In this document: positions 9,970-18,194 of the stretch, piece after piece
How positions within the stretch are numbered: position 1 is the first letter of the stretch
How the letters are laid out: each line of letters begins with the position of its first letter
Source: Bin87 sp965220265
Lineage (GTDB): Bacteria > Chloroflexota > Dehalococcoidia > Lucifugimonadales > UBA3495
Direction: 5' to 3'
Length of the DNA: 64,000 nucleotides
Assembly: GCA_965220265.1 (NCBI GenBank)
Contig: CBDCPM010000004.1
Coordinates: 1,798,001-1,862,000 of the forward strand
Notes under the pieces: model-generated
What the model was told of the DNA's origin: nothing
Databases searched by the model: none
Seen by the model: the letters and a program-made list of their open reading frames with translations, nothing else
Translations under genes and position numbers: made by a program

Positions 9970-10125
9970 AATCGAAGTTTCTTCGGCCAGATCAAGCAGG
10001 GCCGAAGATTCCGGCAATTCCTGTTGCGGGGTTTGGCGAAGGTCAACAGATAGTGGTGGCTGGTCTGTACCGGCCACAACCTGCTCAAGCTGTTCCGGTG
10101 TGGTCGCCAAGTGGTCAACCCGTAG
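9970..10125 (+). pseudogene. IS1182-type transposase C-terminal scrap
   Basis: Read in frame, 9970-10125 gives SFFGQIKQGRRFRQFLLRG then LAKVN-R-stop-WWLVCTGHNLLKLFR, the C-terminal signature of IS1182/IS5-type transposases (FG-x-IK...RQFLLRGL). An in-frame TAG follows KVNR. Only ~50 codons remain, and no catalytic residues can be identified. Confidence 0.6.
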
Positions 10126-10280
10126 CAGCCGACACTCTGCACGCCATGAACCACGGCAACGCCCGACCCGTAATCAGTTGGAACTGCCAATCCTCAGACA
10201 CCCACCTACGACAGGGGGCGACCTCGTTCACGTGGCGATGCTGACGGTGACGGATCGGGGTTTTTCTGCCTCCGTCGTGT

Positions 10281-11438
10281 TCAAGATTCTGCCGGTCCGG
10301 CGTCGTCCGGGGCCGCAGGAGCATGGTCCGCGGCGTCCCATTCCCGCACCACGTAGCTCAGCACACGGTATCCAGCGGCGGTGAACGGGGCGGCGATCAG
10401 GACCCCCCAGAAACCCAAGAACAGCCCGAATATTGCCAGCGCGAGGATGACCGCCAGCGGGTGCAGACCCAACGCCTGGCCCTGCAACCTGGGTACGATG
10501 AGGGTGTTCTGCAGCGCTTGCAGGATCAGATATAGCGCGATGACCAGCGGGGCCTTGGTCCAGTCGGTGACCAGCATGACGACGGCGGCGATGACCAGCG
10601 ATATGGTCGGACCGACGATGGGGACCAACTCCCCAACGAAGGCCACGATGGCCAGAATAGGCGCCGAGGGTACCCCCATGCCCCACAGGGCGAGGCCGGT
10701 GATCACCCCGATCATGGCGCCCAGGGCCAGTTGGACGCGCATATAGACACCGATGGATTCACCGGAGAGGCGACCGATTTCGCACAGGTCGTCGCGGATG
10801 GAACGGGGCATGAGCCGGCGCACGCCGCGGCCCAGGGAGTCGGGCTCGGCTAGCAGGTAGAACAGGATGATGGGAACCGTGGCCAGCGAGACCACTAGGC
10901 CCACGCCGGTTTGCAGGATCTGGAACAGCCCGAGGAGAGCTCTATTCAGAGCTTCGACCAGCGCCTGCTGCACCTCCTGCACGTGGGGATCGATCATCTC
11001 CCGAATGTTGGGCGGGACGCGGCTTTCGTATTCGGCGATGGCCTGGCGGTAGATCTGCTGCGTTTCGGCCACCAGATCAGGGGCCTGCTCCACCAGGGCC
11101 GCAGACTGGTCGATTATCCGCAGCACTCCGATCGCAAGGACGATCAAGACGGCCAGGATAACCAGCAGGAGCAGCAGGGCAGCGGTGGTCATGCGCGTGG
11201 CCCGGGGCCATCGGCGACCCAACGGGGTCCGGCGCTCCGCGGCGTTGACCAAGGGCAGCAGCAGGTAGGCCACCGCGGCGCTGAGAATGAAGGGGAGCAG
11301 CACGGCCAGCAGTTGCCAGATCACGACCAGCGCGATGACGGCGACGGCCAGCGCCGCCATCAAACGGAAACGGCGGGACGCAGTGGGCGATAGTTGTGGC
11401 AGTGAGAGCATGGGTGAGAGCCGAGGTGCTGGTTCCAA
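10281..11438 (-). CDS. AI-2E family transporter (UPF0118/PerM-like)
   Basis: This 385-residue membrane protein has the family's architecture: two N-terminal helices (LMAALAVAVIALVVIW; LPFILSAAVAYLLLPLV), a third helix (LLLLLVILAVLIVLAIG), and a long soluble segment with alpha-helices (residues ~115-200, VEQAPDLVAETQQIYRQAI). Five more helices follow, with the conserved GxxxGLALWGMGVPSAPILA and FVGELVPIVGPTISLV motifs. LGFWGVLIAAPFTAA is the family's last-helix motif. Proteins of this family export or import small solutes; the AI-2 role is proven for few members. It is isolated on the minus strand, with about 140 bp to the divergent thioredoxin-like gene, so the two may share a promoter region. 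Confidence 0.9.
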   Translation of the reverse strand: MEPAPRLSPMLSLPQLSPTASRRFRLMAALAVAVIALVVIWQLLAVLLPFILSAAVAYLLLPLVNAAERRTPLGRRWPRATRMTTAALLLLLVILAVLIVLAIGVLRIIDQSAALVEQAPDLVAETQQIYRQAIAEYESRVPPNIREMIDPHVQEVQQALVEALNRALLGLFQILQTGVGLVVSLATVPIILFYLLAEPDSLGRGVRRLMPRSIRDDLCEIGRLSGESIGVYMRVQLALGAMIGVITGLALWGMGVPSAPILAIVAFVGELVPIVGPTISLVIAAVVMLVTDWTKAPLVIALYLILQALQNTLIVPRLQGQALGLHPLAVILALAIFGLFLGFWGVLIAAPFTAAGYRVLSYVVREWDAADHAPAAPDDAGPAES

Positions 11439-11579
11439 GTGCAGGCATGATAACCCGGTGGCCCGTGCTTAACAAGGCACATGGGCTGTGCTAACCTCGA
11501 AGCAGCATATAGCTGCAACGGCATCTCAGAGACGTGTATACATGCCACTAAAGCCTTCAATGAAAGGAGGATACTAACC

Positions 11580-12125
11580 ATGAAGACCCTTAATATCTCG
11601 ATTATTGCGACGGCGATAATGCTCCTGGCAGCCGCCTGTTCGAGCGGGGCTCCGGCGGGGGGATCCCAACCGTCGGAGCCGGTCGAAACGATCTACGATT
11701 TTAACATAGCGCTGTACCAGGGCAGCGACGAGCTGGGTTCGGAGACGGTGGCGGTTTCCGACCTGCGCGGCCAACCGGTTGTGCTGAACTTCTGGGCCGG
11801 CCTGTGCCCGCCGTGCCGGGCGGAGATGCCGGAATTCCAGGAGTTCGCGGAGGAATACGAGGGCCGGGCGACGCTGGTGGGGGTGGACCTGGGGCAGTTC
11901 TTCGCCTTGGGCAGCGAGGAGGACGCCATCGCGCTGCTGGGCGAATTGGGGGTAACCTACCCGGCCGGCGCGACGGACGACGGGAACCTAGTGCGTGAAC
12001 TGGGCGTCTTGGGCCTGCCCGCGACCTTTTTCGTCGCGGCCGACGGCAGCCTGCATCGCAAGTGGCAGGGTGTCCTGAACGGCGAGAAACTTGCTGAAAT
12101 CACCGACGAGATGCTGGCGCAATAG
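11580..12125 (+). CDS. TlpA/ResA-like thiol-disulfide lipoprotein
   Basis: The start at 11580 is chosen because AAAGGAGG lies 9 bases upstream and a lipoprotein signal follows (ISIIATAIMLLAAACSS, lipobox A-A-A-C). The mature part is a thioredoxin fold with VVLNFWAGLCPPCRAEMPEF; the CPPC pair is the redox centre. LGLPATFFVAADGSLHRK is the cis-Pro loop. The 181 residues fit the TlpA/ResA group, which reduces disulfides or supports cytochrome c maturation outside the membrane. The next gene, an LLM oxidoreductase, starts 22 bp later and is probably co-transcribed. Confidence 0.9.
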   Translation: MKTLNISIIATAIMLLAAACSSGAPAGGSQPSEPVETIYDFNIALYQGSDELGSETVAVSDLRGQPVVLNFWAGLCPPCRAEMPEFQEFAEEYEGRATLVGVDLGQFFALGSEEDAIALLGELGVTYPAGATDDGNLVRELGVLGLPATFFVAADGSLHRKWQGVLNGEKLAEITDEMLAQ

Positions 12126-12146
12126 GCCGCCACCGGGAGAAATGGT

Positions 12147-13100
12147 ATGGCAGACAACACGATCACCTTCGGCCTGAACCTGAGCGTGGACAACTTCTGG
12201 GACCTGCCGGATTTCGCCCGGCGGGCCGAGGATCTGGGATACGACCGGGTGTCCATAGGCGAGCACGTCATGGACGGCAACCCGCCGCGTCCCACGGTGA
12301 TGGGACTGCCGGCCATGGCGGCGGCGGCCGGAGCAACCACGCGGCTGCGTGTGCTGACGGGGATCGTGATCGCGCCGCTGTACCATCCGGTGATGCTGGC
12401 CAAGCTGGTGGCCACGGTGGACCAGATTTCCGGTGGGCGGCTGGACTTCGGCATCGGCATCAGCGGCCAGCGGGACACGCGGGCGGAGTTCGACGCGCTG
12501 GAGATCCCGGTCAACACGCGGGGTCGGCGCACGGACGAGATGCTGCGCGCCATGAAGCAGTTGTGGCAGGAGGACCACGTCTCCCACCACGGGCGGTTCT
12601 TCAACTACGACGACGTGACGCTGGAGCCCAAGCCGCACCAACAGCCCTACCCGCCAATCTGGGTGGCGGGACGGAGCGACGCGGCGGTGCGGCGGGCGGC
12701 GATCGCTGGCGACGGGTGGTATCCATACCTGTTCACGGTGAACCGCATCCGGCGCTCAAACACCAGCGTGCGGGAGATGGCCGAACACGCGGGGCGCGAC
12801 CTGAGCCGGTTCCACTGGGGACTGAACCAGCCCACGGCCATCGACGAGGATCCGGATAAAGCCCTCGAAACGGCTATCGCCCACGTGGGACAGCGGTACG
12901 TGACGCCGGAACGGAGCGCGGAGGACATCGCCCGCGCCCTATGCATCACCGGCAACGCCGAGGACTGCATCGGCGCGGTGCAGGAGCGGGTCGACGCCGG
13001 CGTGCGTGACTTCGTGTTCGGGTTCCTGGCCGGGGAACCCGACGACTACTTCAGGCAGATGGAGCTGTTTTCCAACCGGGTACTGCCGCATTTCAAGTAA
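12147..13100 (+). CDS. LLM-class flavin/F420-dependent oxidoreductase
   Basis: The 317-residue protein begins with TFGLNLSVDNFWDLPDFARRAEDLGYDRVSIGEHV, the luciferase-like TIM-barrel start. ISGGRLDFGIGISGQ is the flavin-side strand, and QPYPPIWVAGRSDAAVRRAA is the strand-7/8 region typical of F420-dependent groups. It ends with a helix (YFRQMELFSNRVLPHFK). The ATG follows GGGAGA. It follows a TlpA-like gene by 22 bp and precedes a membrane coiled-coil gene by 25 bp, so these three look like an operon. The substrate is unknown. Confidence 0.9.
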   Translation: MADNTITFGLNLSVDNFWDLPDFARRAEDLGYDRVSIGEHVMDGNPPRPTVMGLPAMAAAAGATTRLRVLTGIVIAPLYHPVMLAKLVATVDQISGGRLDFGIGISGQRDTRAEFDALEIPVNTRGRRTDEMLRAMKQLWQEDHVSHHGRFFNYDDVTLEPKPHQQPYPPIWVAGRSDAAVRRAAIAGDGWYPYLFTVNRIRRSNTSVREMAEHAGRDLSRFHWGLNQPTAIDEDPDKALETAIAHVGQRYVTPERSAEDIARALCITGNAEDCIGAVQERVDAGVRDFVFGFLAGEPDDYFRQMELFSNRVLPHFK

Positions 13101-13125
13101 CCGCCTCCAGTTTGGCGGGGTTATA

Positions 13126-13614
13126 ATGCTGCCAGATCCCAGAACAGTATTCCTCGCGTTGTGGGCTCCCGCGCTGGCCGGTACGCTGGTCATCGCTGTT
13201 ACCTGGTTGGTGTGGTACTCAACTGCACTGCCATGCACCTTGGAGAATGCAGACGAGTTGAAGTGCCGGCCGGGCCTGATGGCACGGTACATATCGACCA
13301 CCGTCTTTCACCACTGTATCATCCACGCCAGCATCGCCATTACCATCGTCGGAGGTTCTGATCTGATGCTTTTTTTGCGCGAACGGCACCGCAACAATCA
13401 AATGATGGAAATGATGAGAACGTTCATGGAGGAAGTAGCGGAACAGCGTCGGCAGGAAGTCGAAGAGCGCCGGCAGGAGGCGGAAGAACGCCGGCAGGCG
13501 GAACAACGAGCCGCCGAAGAACGTCGACAATCTGCCGTGGAACGGCAGGCGTTTCTGGAAGCCTTGAACCGCTTGACCGAAGCTATCGCCCAGAATGGAA
13601 GGGGCGGCCAATAG
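13126..13614 (+). CDS. Membrane protein with charged coiled-coil tail
   Basis: I chose the ATG at 13126 because it starts 26 bases after the previous stop; upstream codons in this frame overlap the LLM gene. The 162-residue protein has two predicted membrane segments (FLALWAPALAGTLVIAVTWLVW and TVFHHCIIHASIAITIVGG, about residues 8-29 and 64-82). A strongly charged coiled coil follows, made of near-repeats of EERRQE (about residues 105-140). I do not recognise a family. It is flanked by two LLM genes on the same strand, and another small membrane/coiled-coil gene follows the second of these. Confidence 0.75.
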   Translation: MLPDPRTVFLALWAPALAGTLVIAVTWLVWYSTALPCTLENADELKCRPGLMARYISTTVFHHCIIHASIAITIVGGSDLMLFLRERHRNNQMMEMMRTFMEEVAEQRRQEVEERRQEAEERRQAEQRAAEERRQSAVERQAFLEALNRLTEAIAQNGRGGQ

Positions 13615-13641
13615 GCCACCTAGCTCTGGCACCACAAGGGT

Positions 13642-14658
13642 ATGTCCATGAAGTTCGGTATCTATAGTTCCATTGCAGACCCGCCGGCCGGAGAGAACCT
13701 GGCGTTGCGGGTCGACGAGGTGGTCGAGGAGGCCAGGCTGGCGGAAAAGGTCGGTTTCGACTCCTGCTTTTTTGGCGAGCACCACCAGGACCGGGACGGG
13801 TTTTTGCCCTCGCCGCTGATCGTGTCGGCGGCGGTTGCGGCGCAGACCACTACGCTGAACCTGGGCACGTCGGTGATCCTGCTGCCGCTGCATCATCCGG
13901 TGCGGTTGGCGGAGGACGTGATCACCTTGGACATCGTGTCGCGGGGACGGTTCATCCTGGGCGTGGGTCTCGGCTACCAGCCGGTGGACTTTCGGACGTT
14001 TGACATCGCCATCGAGCAGCGGGTGAGCCGGTTTGAAGAAGAGATCGAGATCATCCGGCAGTGCTGGAGCGGCGAGCGGTTTTCATTCTCCGGCGAGCAC
14101 TTCAACCTGGATGACCTCACCATCACGCCAAGGCCCTACTGCGACCCGGCGCCGCCACTGTGGATCGGGGCGAGCCGGACGCCGGGGGCCAGGCGGGCCG
14201 GCCGCATCGCCGACGGGTTCGTGGCCGGACCCAGCACGGACCTGGAGAGCACCATCGCCCTGACCAGCGCATACCAGCGGGCCGCGGAAGATGCGGGAAA
14301 GGAACCGGTGCTGTGCCTGATGCGCGACGCGTGGGTTGCCCCGACCCGGGCCGAAGCCGAGCAAGTGTACGGGCCGGAGGTCATGGACGCCTACAAATAC
14401 TACTGGCGCAACGGCCTCAATGAGTTCCGGCGGTACACCGAGGAATCACAGATCAATATCGACAACCTGGGCCCCGACCGGCTGATCCTGGGCGAGCCGC
14501 AGGAAGTGGTGGACGAGTTCCACCGCTGGAAGGAAGCCACCGGCGCCGACTACTTCCTGTTGCGGTTGCGACACGCCCACTCCGGCGGTCCGCCCCACGA
14601 ACGCATCATGGAGGCAATCCAGCTCTTCGGGGAGGAAGTGATACCGTATTGCCAGTAA
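13642..14658 (+). CDS. LLM-class flavin-dependent oxidoreductase
   Basis: This 338-residue luciferase-like protein starts MSMKFGIYSS; the second Met (13648) is an alternative start. FDSCFFGEHHQD, TSVILLPLHHPVRLAEDVITLD and GRFILGVGLGYQPVDF are the standard strand motifs around the flavin, and PPLWIGASRTPGARRAGRIADG marks the C-terminal barrel. The second of two intact LLM genes in this block, it is only ~30% similar by eye to the neighbour at 12147. It is spaced 27 bp after the membrane coiled-coil gene and 45 bp before the next small gene, consistent with one transcript. Confidence 0.9.
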   Translation: MSMKFGIYSSIADPPAGENLALRVDEVVEEARLAEKVGFDSCFFGEHHQDRDGFLPSPLIVSAAVAAQTTTLNLGTSVILLPLHHPVRLAEDVITLDIVSRGRFILGVGLGYQPVDFRTFDIAIEQRVSRFEEEIEIIRQCWSGERFSFSGEHFNLDDLTITPRPYCDPAPPLWIGASRTPGARRAGRIADGFVAGPSTDLESTIALTSAYQRAAEDAGKEPVLCLMRDAWVAPTRAEAEQVYGPEVMDAYKYYWRNGLNEFRRYTEESQINIDNLGPDRLILGEPQEVVDEFHRWKEATGADYFLLRLRHAHSGGPPHERIMEAIQLFGEEVIPYCQ

Positions 14659-14703
14659 CTGGTCAGCGATTACAAGCGTTGATAGTAGTATGGAGGATCG
14701 GCC

Positions 14704-15030
14704 GTGATTGAAAACGCTGAGTTGATAGCGATTATTGCACTTGGCGCGATGTTGTTCATTGGCGGCGTCGGTGCTGCGTACGCTCTGGGGAACCTCCCTA
14801 AAAGAAGCGAGTTCAATTCCCTGCGCAACGAACTGACTGCGCAGATTGAAACGTCCAACAAGGAGCTATCCGCGAAGATCGAGGAATCTCACGAGAGTTT
14901 GATGGCTGAGATCAGACGCAGCCACCAACAGCTATTGCGGGCGTTGATAAACCACCGTCATCTGGAACCTGATGGAGATCCGATTTTTACGGAACCTCCT
15001 GACACCGAACTAGTCGCCGCCGACAATTAA
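14704..15030 (+). CDS. Small single-pass membrane coiled-coil protein
   Basis: The start is a GTG at 14704 preceded by GGAGG. The 108-residue product has one N-terminal membrane segment (ELIAIIALGAMLFIGGVGAAYAL) followed by a charged coiled coil (residues ~32-85: LRNELTAQIETSNKELSAKI, then MAEIRRSHQQLL). I recognise no family. Like the 13126 gene, it follows an LLM oxidoreductase and has a membrane anchor plus coiled coil, so the two may be functional analogues. It is followed after 25 bp by a CMD-like gene. Confidence 0.7.
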   Translation: MIENAELIAIIALGAMLFIGGVGAAYALGNLPKRSEFNSLRNELTAQIETSNKELSAKIEESHESLMAEIRRSHQQLLRALINHRHLEPDGDPIFTEPPDTELVAADN

Positions 15031-15055
15031 GTCGCCTCAAATAGGAGAATTCATC

Positions 15056-15616
15056 ATGCCTCGTTTCCCCATCGCGTCCCGGGATGCCGTACCGCCGGAA
15101 CAAGTTGACGCTTTTGACACTATCGTATCCGCACGCGGCGGAGCGGTGCCTGAGTTCGGGCCCATCGCCGTGCAGCTTCACGTGCCTGAGATCGCCCAGC
15201 GCGGCGAGGTACTGCGGGCCTATCTTCGGGCGGAAGGTTCGACCCTGCCCGACAACGTGGCGGAACTCGCCATGATAACTACCGCCCGGGAGTTGGACTG
15301 CCAATTCATCTGGCACGCCCACGCCGCGGCCGGACGGCGGGCGGGGCTGAGCGATGCGCTGGTGGACGCCTTGCGTGACAAGCAGGAATTGCCCCCGTTG
15401 TCGCCCGCTGAATCGGCGGTCATCAACTACGGCCGGGAATTCTTCCGCACGCGCCGGGTGTCGCAGGGCACCTTCGATGCCGCGCGCTCGGAGTTTGGCG
15501 ATCGGGGTCTGATCGAGCTGACGAACCTGATGGGTTACTACTCGGTGCTGGCGTTCAACATCAACGCCTTCGAGCAACTGCCGCCGGCGTCGGACGAGCC
15601 GTTTTTGCCGGTATAG
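15056..15616 (+). CDS. Carboxymuconolactone decarboxylase-like (CMD/AhpD fold) protein
   Basis: The ATG follows AGGAG. The 186-residue protein has the CMD-family helix with ELAMITTARELDCQFIWHAHA, corresponding to the E...C...H motif of gamma-carboxymuconolactone decarboxylase-like proteins. It lacks the CxxC redox pair of AhpD, so a peroxidase role is unlikely. A second helical half (LIELTNLMGYYSVLAFNINAF) is also typical. The family includes decarboxylases and uncharacterised proteins acting on lactones or cyclic acids. It belongs to the 12.1-16.7 kb same-strand run and ends 11 bp before the nuclease-like gene. Confidence 0.85.
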   Translation: MPRFPIASRDAVPPEQVDAFDTIVSARGGAVPEFGPIAVQLHVPEIAQRGEVLRAYLRAEGSTLPDNVAELAMITTARELDCQFIWHAHAAAGRRAGLSDALVDALRDKQELPPLSPAESAVINYGREFFRTRRVSQGTFDAARSEFGDRGLIELTNLMGYYSVLAFNINAFEQLPPASDEPFLPV

Positions 15617-15627
15617 GTAGAGACTCC

Positions 15628-16704
15628 GTGGCGGAGAAAATCTACATACGCACCGCCAGCGGCGAGATTGAACCGCTTGCCGAGCGCGAGTTTGAAACCG
15701 AGGCGATCCTTGAGGAACTGATCGCCCGGCACCCCGAATTGCTGGCGGGTGAACAGATGCGGCCGGATGACCCTTTGCGTTGGATTCTGGTCAAGCCGCA
15801 AATGGAGATCGAAGGGTGGGCAGTTGACCTGCTGCTGATTGACCAGCATTCCTATCCGACGTTGGTTGAAGTGAAACGCGGTTCTAATCGCGAAATCCGT
15901 CGCGCCGTCGTCGGCCAGATGCTGGATTATGCCGCTACCGCCGCCGCCGTTTGGTCCGAAGGTAACATACGGGCAGCTTTTGAAGATTCCCAAGACGAAC
16001 CCAATGAAGTGATTGGCGTGCTATTGCAGGACGAGGATGAACCGGACGTTGACGCGTTCTGGGAACGGGTAGCTACAAACCTAAAAGCCAATCGCTTGCG
16101 CTTGCTGTTCGTTGCGGACGAAATTCCCGCTGAATTGGAGCGCGTGGTCAAGTTCCTCAACGAGCAAACCCGCGACAATCTTGAAGTGCTGGCGGTGGAG
16201 GTCAAGCAATATCCGGGTCAGTTCGGTGACGCTCTGGTGTCGCGGGTAATTGGACAGGTGGACGCTCCGAGCAGCAGTAACATCAGAAGCCCGAATTTGA
16301 GCCGCGATGAACTGCTCGACGCATTCGGTCCGGACGTGCGTGATGCGATGCTTTCGTTAATTGATGCGGTCACGAATGCCGGCGGAGAGTTGCGTTACAG
16401 GAGAACCGCCATCACGGTCAGGGGGCGCAGTTCCAAGTGGCCGGGTCCCTTATATCTAGCCCGGTTTTATGTACCGGACGGGGGCCGGTTCGAGTTTACA
16501 ATCGATTACATTGATGGCCTTTCCGAAGAATTGCGGACATTCCAGAAAGATTACGTAGGCAAGTTCAGCAGTGACGAGTTCATATCCGCCAACAATGGTA
16601 AGAGCGTTGAAGGGTGGGCGGTCAATTCCGACAGCTTTGTGAAGCACATCGATCTGTTGACCGGCCGGCTGTGCGCTGCACTATCCGAATTGGCAAAGTT
16701 ATGA
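15628..16704 (+). CDS. PD-(D/E)XK nuclease-superfamily protein (DUF91/NucS-like)
   Basis: A GTG at 15628 gives a 358-residue protein. The N-terminal half contains WAVDLLLIDQHSYPTLVEVKRG, matching the D...(11-13)...E-x-K metal site of restriction-endonuclease-like folds, here as in NucS/DUF91 proteins. QMLDYAATAAAVW is the helix that follows. The C-terminal half (residues ~225-358, FYVPDGGRFEFTIDYIDG...) is a separate domain I do not recognise. Whether it cuts nucleic acid is unknown. It lies 11 bp after the CMD-like gene and 15 bp before tldD, so it is probably co-transcribed with metabolic genes rather than part of a restriction system. Confidence 0.75.
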   Translation: MAEKIYIRTASGEIEPLAEREFETEAILEELIARHPELLAGEQMRPDDPLRWILVKPQMEIEGWAVDLLLIDQHSYPTLVEVKRGSNREIRRAVVGQMLDYAATAAAVWSEGNIRAAFEDSQDEPNEVIGVLLQDEDEPDVDAFWERVATNLKANRLRLLFVADEIPAELERVVKFLNEQTRDNLEVLAVEVKQYPGQFGDALVSRVIGQVDAPSSSNIRSPNLSRDELLDAFGPDVRDAMLSLIDAVTNAGGELRYRRTAITVRGRSSKWPGPLYLARFYVPDGGRFEFTIDYIDGLSEELRTFQKDYVGKFSSDEFISANNGKSVEGWAVNSDSFVKHIDLLTGRLCAALSELAKL

Positions 16705-16719
16705 GCAGGTGCGGTAATA

Positions 16720-18177
16720 ATGGATCCCCTAATCGCGACTGCCCTTGACACCGCACGTGCTCACGGGGCGGAGTATGCTGATATCCGGCTGGTTTCCAAC
16801 CGGGAGCAGCGGATCGTGGTTCGGAACGGCGTGGTGGAGACCATGACCGCCGATGAGTCAGTGGGCCTGGGAATACGGGCGGTGTACCAGGGGGCTTGGG
16901 GGTTCGCGTCGACGCGGGAGTTGACCAACGAGGCGGCCGACGAGGCGGCGGGGCAGGCGGTGCAAATCGCGCGGGCGTCGGCCAGTCAGAACGGGACGGG
17001 GCAGACCGCCGCGCAACTGCTTGGCGACTCGGTGGCAAGCCAGGGCAGCTACACGACGCCGGTCGGGATCGATCCCTTCGCGGTGCCACTGGACGACAAG
17101 CTGGCCCTGCTGCTGGAGGCGGATCGCGAGATGGCCGCGGTTCCTCAGGTCACGGCGCGGATGGCCAACGTGGTCTTCATCCGCGAGGACCGCACCTTCG
17201 CCAACACCGAGGGCGCGTTGGTCACCCAGACCATCTACGAAGCCGGCGGCGGAGTGCAGGCCACCGCCGTGGGCAACGGCGAGACCCAGCGCCGCTCGTA
17301 CCCGCAGTCCCACGGGCGGCAGCAGGGATGCGCCGGGTGGGAGTACGTCGTCGCGATGGACCTGCCGGGCAACGCGCGTCGTACCGCAGAGGAGGCCGCC
17401 GAGTTGCTCACCGCCGACCCGTGCCCTTCGAACATCTACACCGACCTGATCATCGACAGCAGCCAGTTGGCGTTGCAGATCCACGAATCCTGCGGCCACG
17501 CGGTGGAGCTGGACCGGGCGCTGGGCGACGAGGCCGCGTTTGCCGGGACATCGTTCCTGACGCCCGACCTGTTGCACGACTTCCGGTATGGGTCGGAGCA
17601 GGTCAACATCACCGCCGACAGCACCAGCGCCACCGGGCTGGGCACCTTCGGGTGGGACGACGAAGGATTGCCGGCGCAGGCCACGGACATCATCCGCGAC
17701 GGGCAATTCGTCGGCTACCTGATGAGCCGGGAGTCGGCGACACGGTTGGGCCTGCCGTCCAACGGGTGCATGCGGGCGTCCTCGTGGAACCGCATCCCCC
17801 TGATCCGCATGACCAACGTCAGCCTGGAGCCGGGGGAGTGGACGCTGGAGGACCTGATCGCCGATACCGACGACGGGATATATCTCGAAACCAACCGCTC
17901 GTGGTCGATTGACGACCGCCGGTACAACTTCCAGTTTGGCACCGAGGTCGGCCGGGAGATCAAGAACGGCAAGCTGGGCCGATTGCTGCGCAACTGCACC
18001 TACACCGGGATCACGCCGGAGTTCTGGCGCAATTGCGACGCGGTGTGCGGACCCCAGCACTGGCAGCTCTGGGGCACTCCTCGCTGCGGGAAAGGTCAGC
18101 CCGGTCAGATCGCGCACACCAGCCACGGGGCGAGTCCTTCCCGGTTCCGCAACGTCCGCGTCGGCGTGATGCGCTGA
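16720..18177 (+). CDS. tldD: TldD-type metalloprotease subunit
   Basis: The 485 residues match TldD length. The zinc motif HESCGH begins at about residue 255 (LQIHESCGHAVELDRALGDE), and a late cysteine in PRCGKGQPGQ fits the third zinc ligand region. The N-terminal segment (EYADIRLVSNREQRIVVRNG) is the family's first domain. TldD and TldE form a heterodimer that degrades unfolded or modified peptides, for example during microcin and RiPP maturation. The partner gene starts 17 bp later. No RiPP precursor is visible beside the pair, so the substrate is open. Confidence 0.92.
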   Translation: MDPLIATALDTARAHGAEYADIRLVSNREQRIVVRNGVVETMTADESVGLGIRAVYQGAWGFASTRELTNEAADEAAGQAVQIARASASQNGTGQTAAQLLGDSVASQGSYTTPVGIDPFAVPLDDKLALLLEADREMAAVPQVTARMANVVFIREDRTFANTEGALVTQTIYEAGGGVQATAVGNGETQRRSYPQSHGRQQGCAGWEYVVAMDLPGNARRTAEEAAELLTADPCPSNIYTDLIIDSSQLALQIHESCGHAVELDRALGDEAAFAGTSFLTPDLLHDFRYGSEQVNITADSTSATGLGTFGWDDEGLPAQATDIIRDGQFVGYLMSRESATRLGLPSNGCMRASSWNRIPLIRMTNVSLEPGEWTLEDLIADTDDGIYLETNRSWSIDDRRYNFQFGTEVGREIKNGKLGRLLRNCTYTGITPEFWRNCDAVCGPQHWQLWGTPRCGKGQPGQIAHTSHGASPSRFRNVRVGVMR

Positions 18178-18194
18178 CGCCGGGGCGCGCCGCG

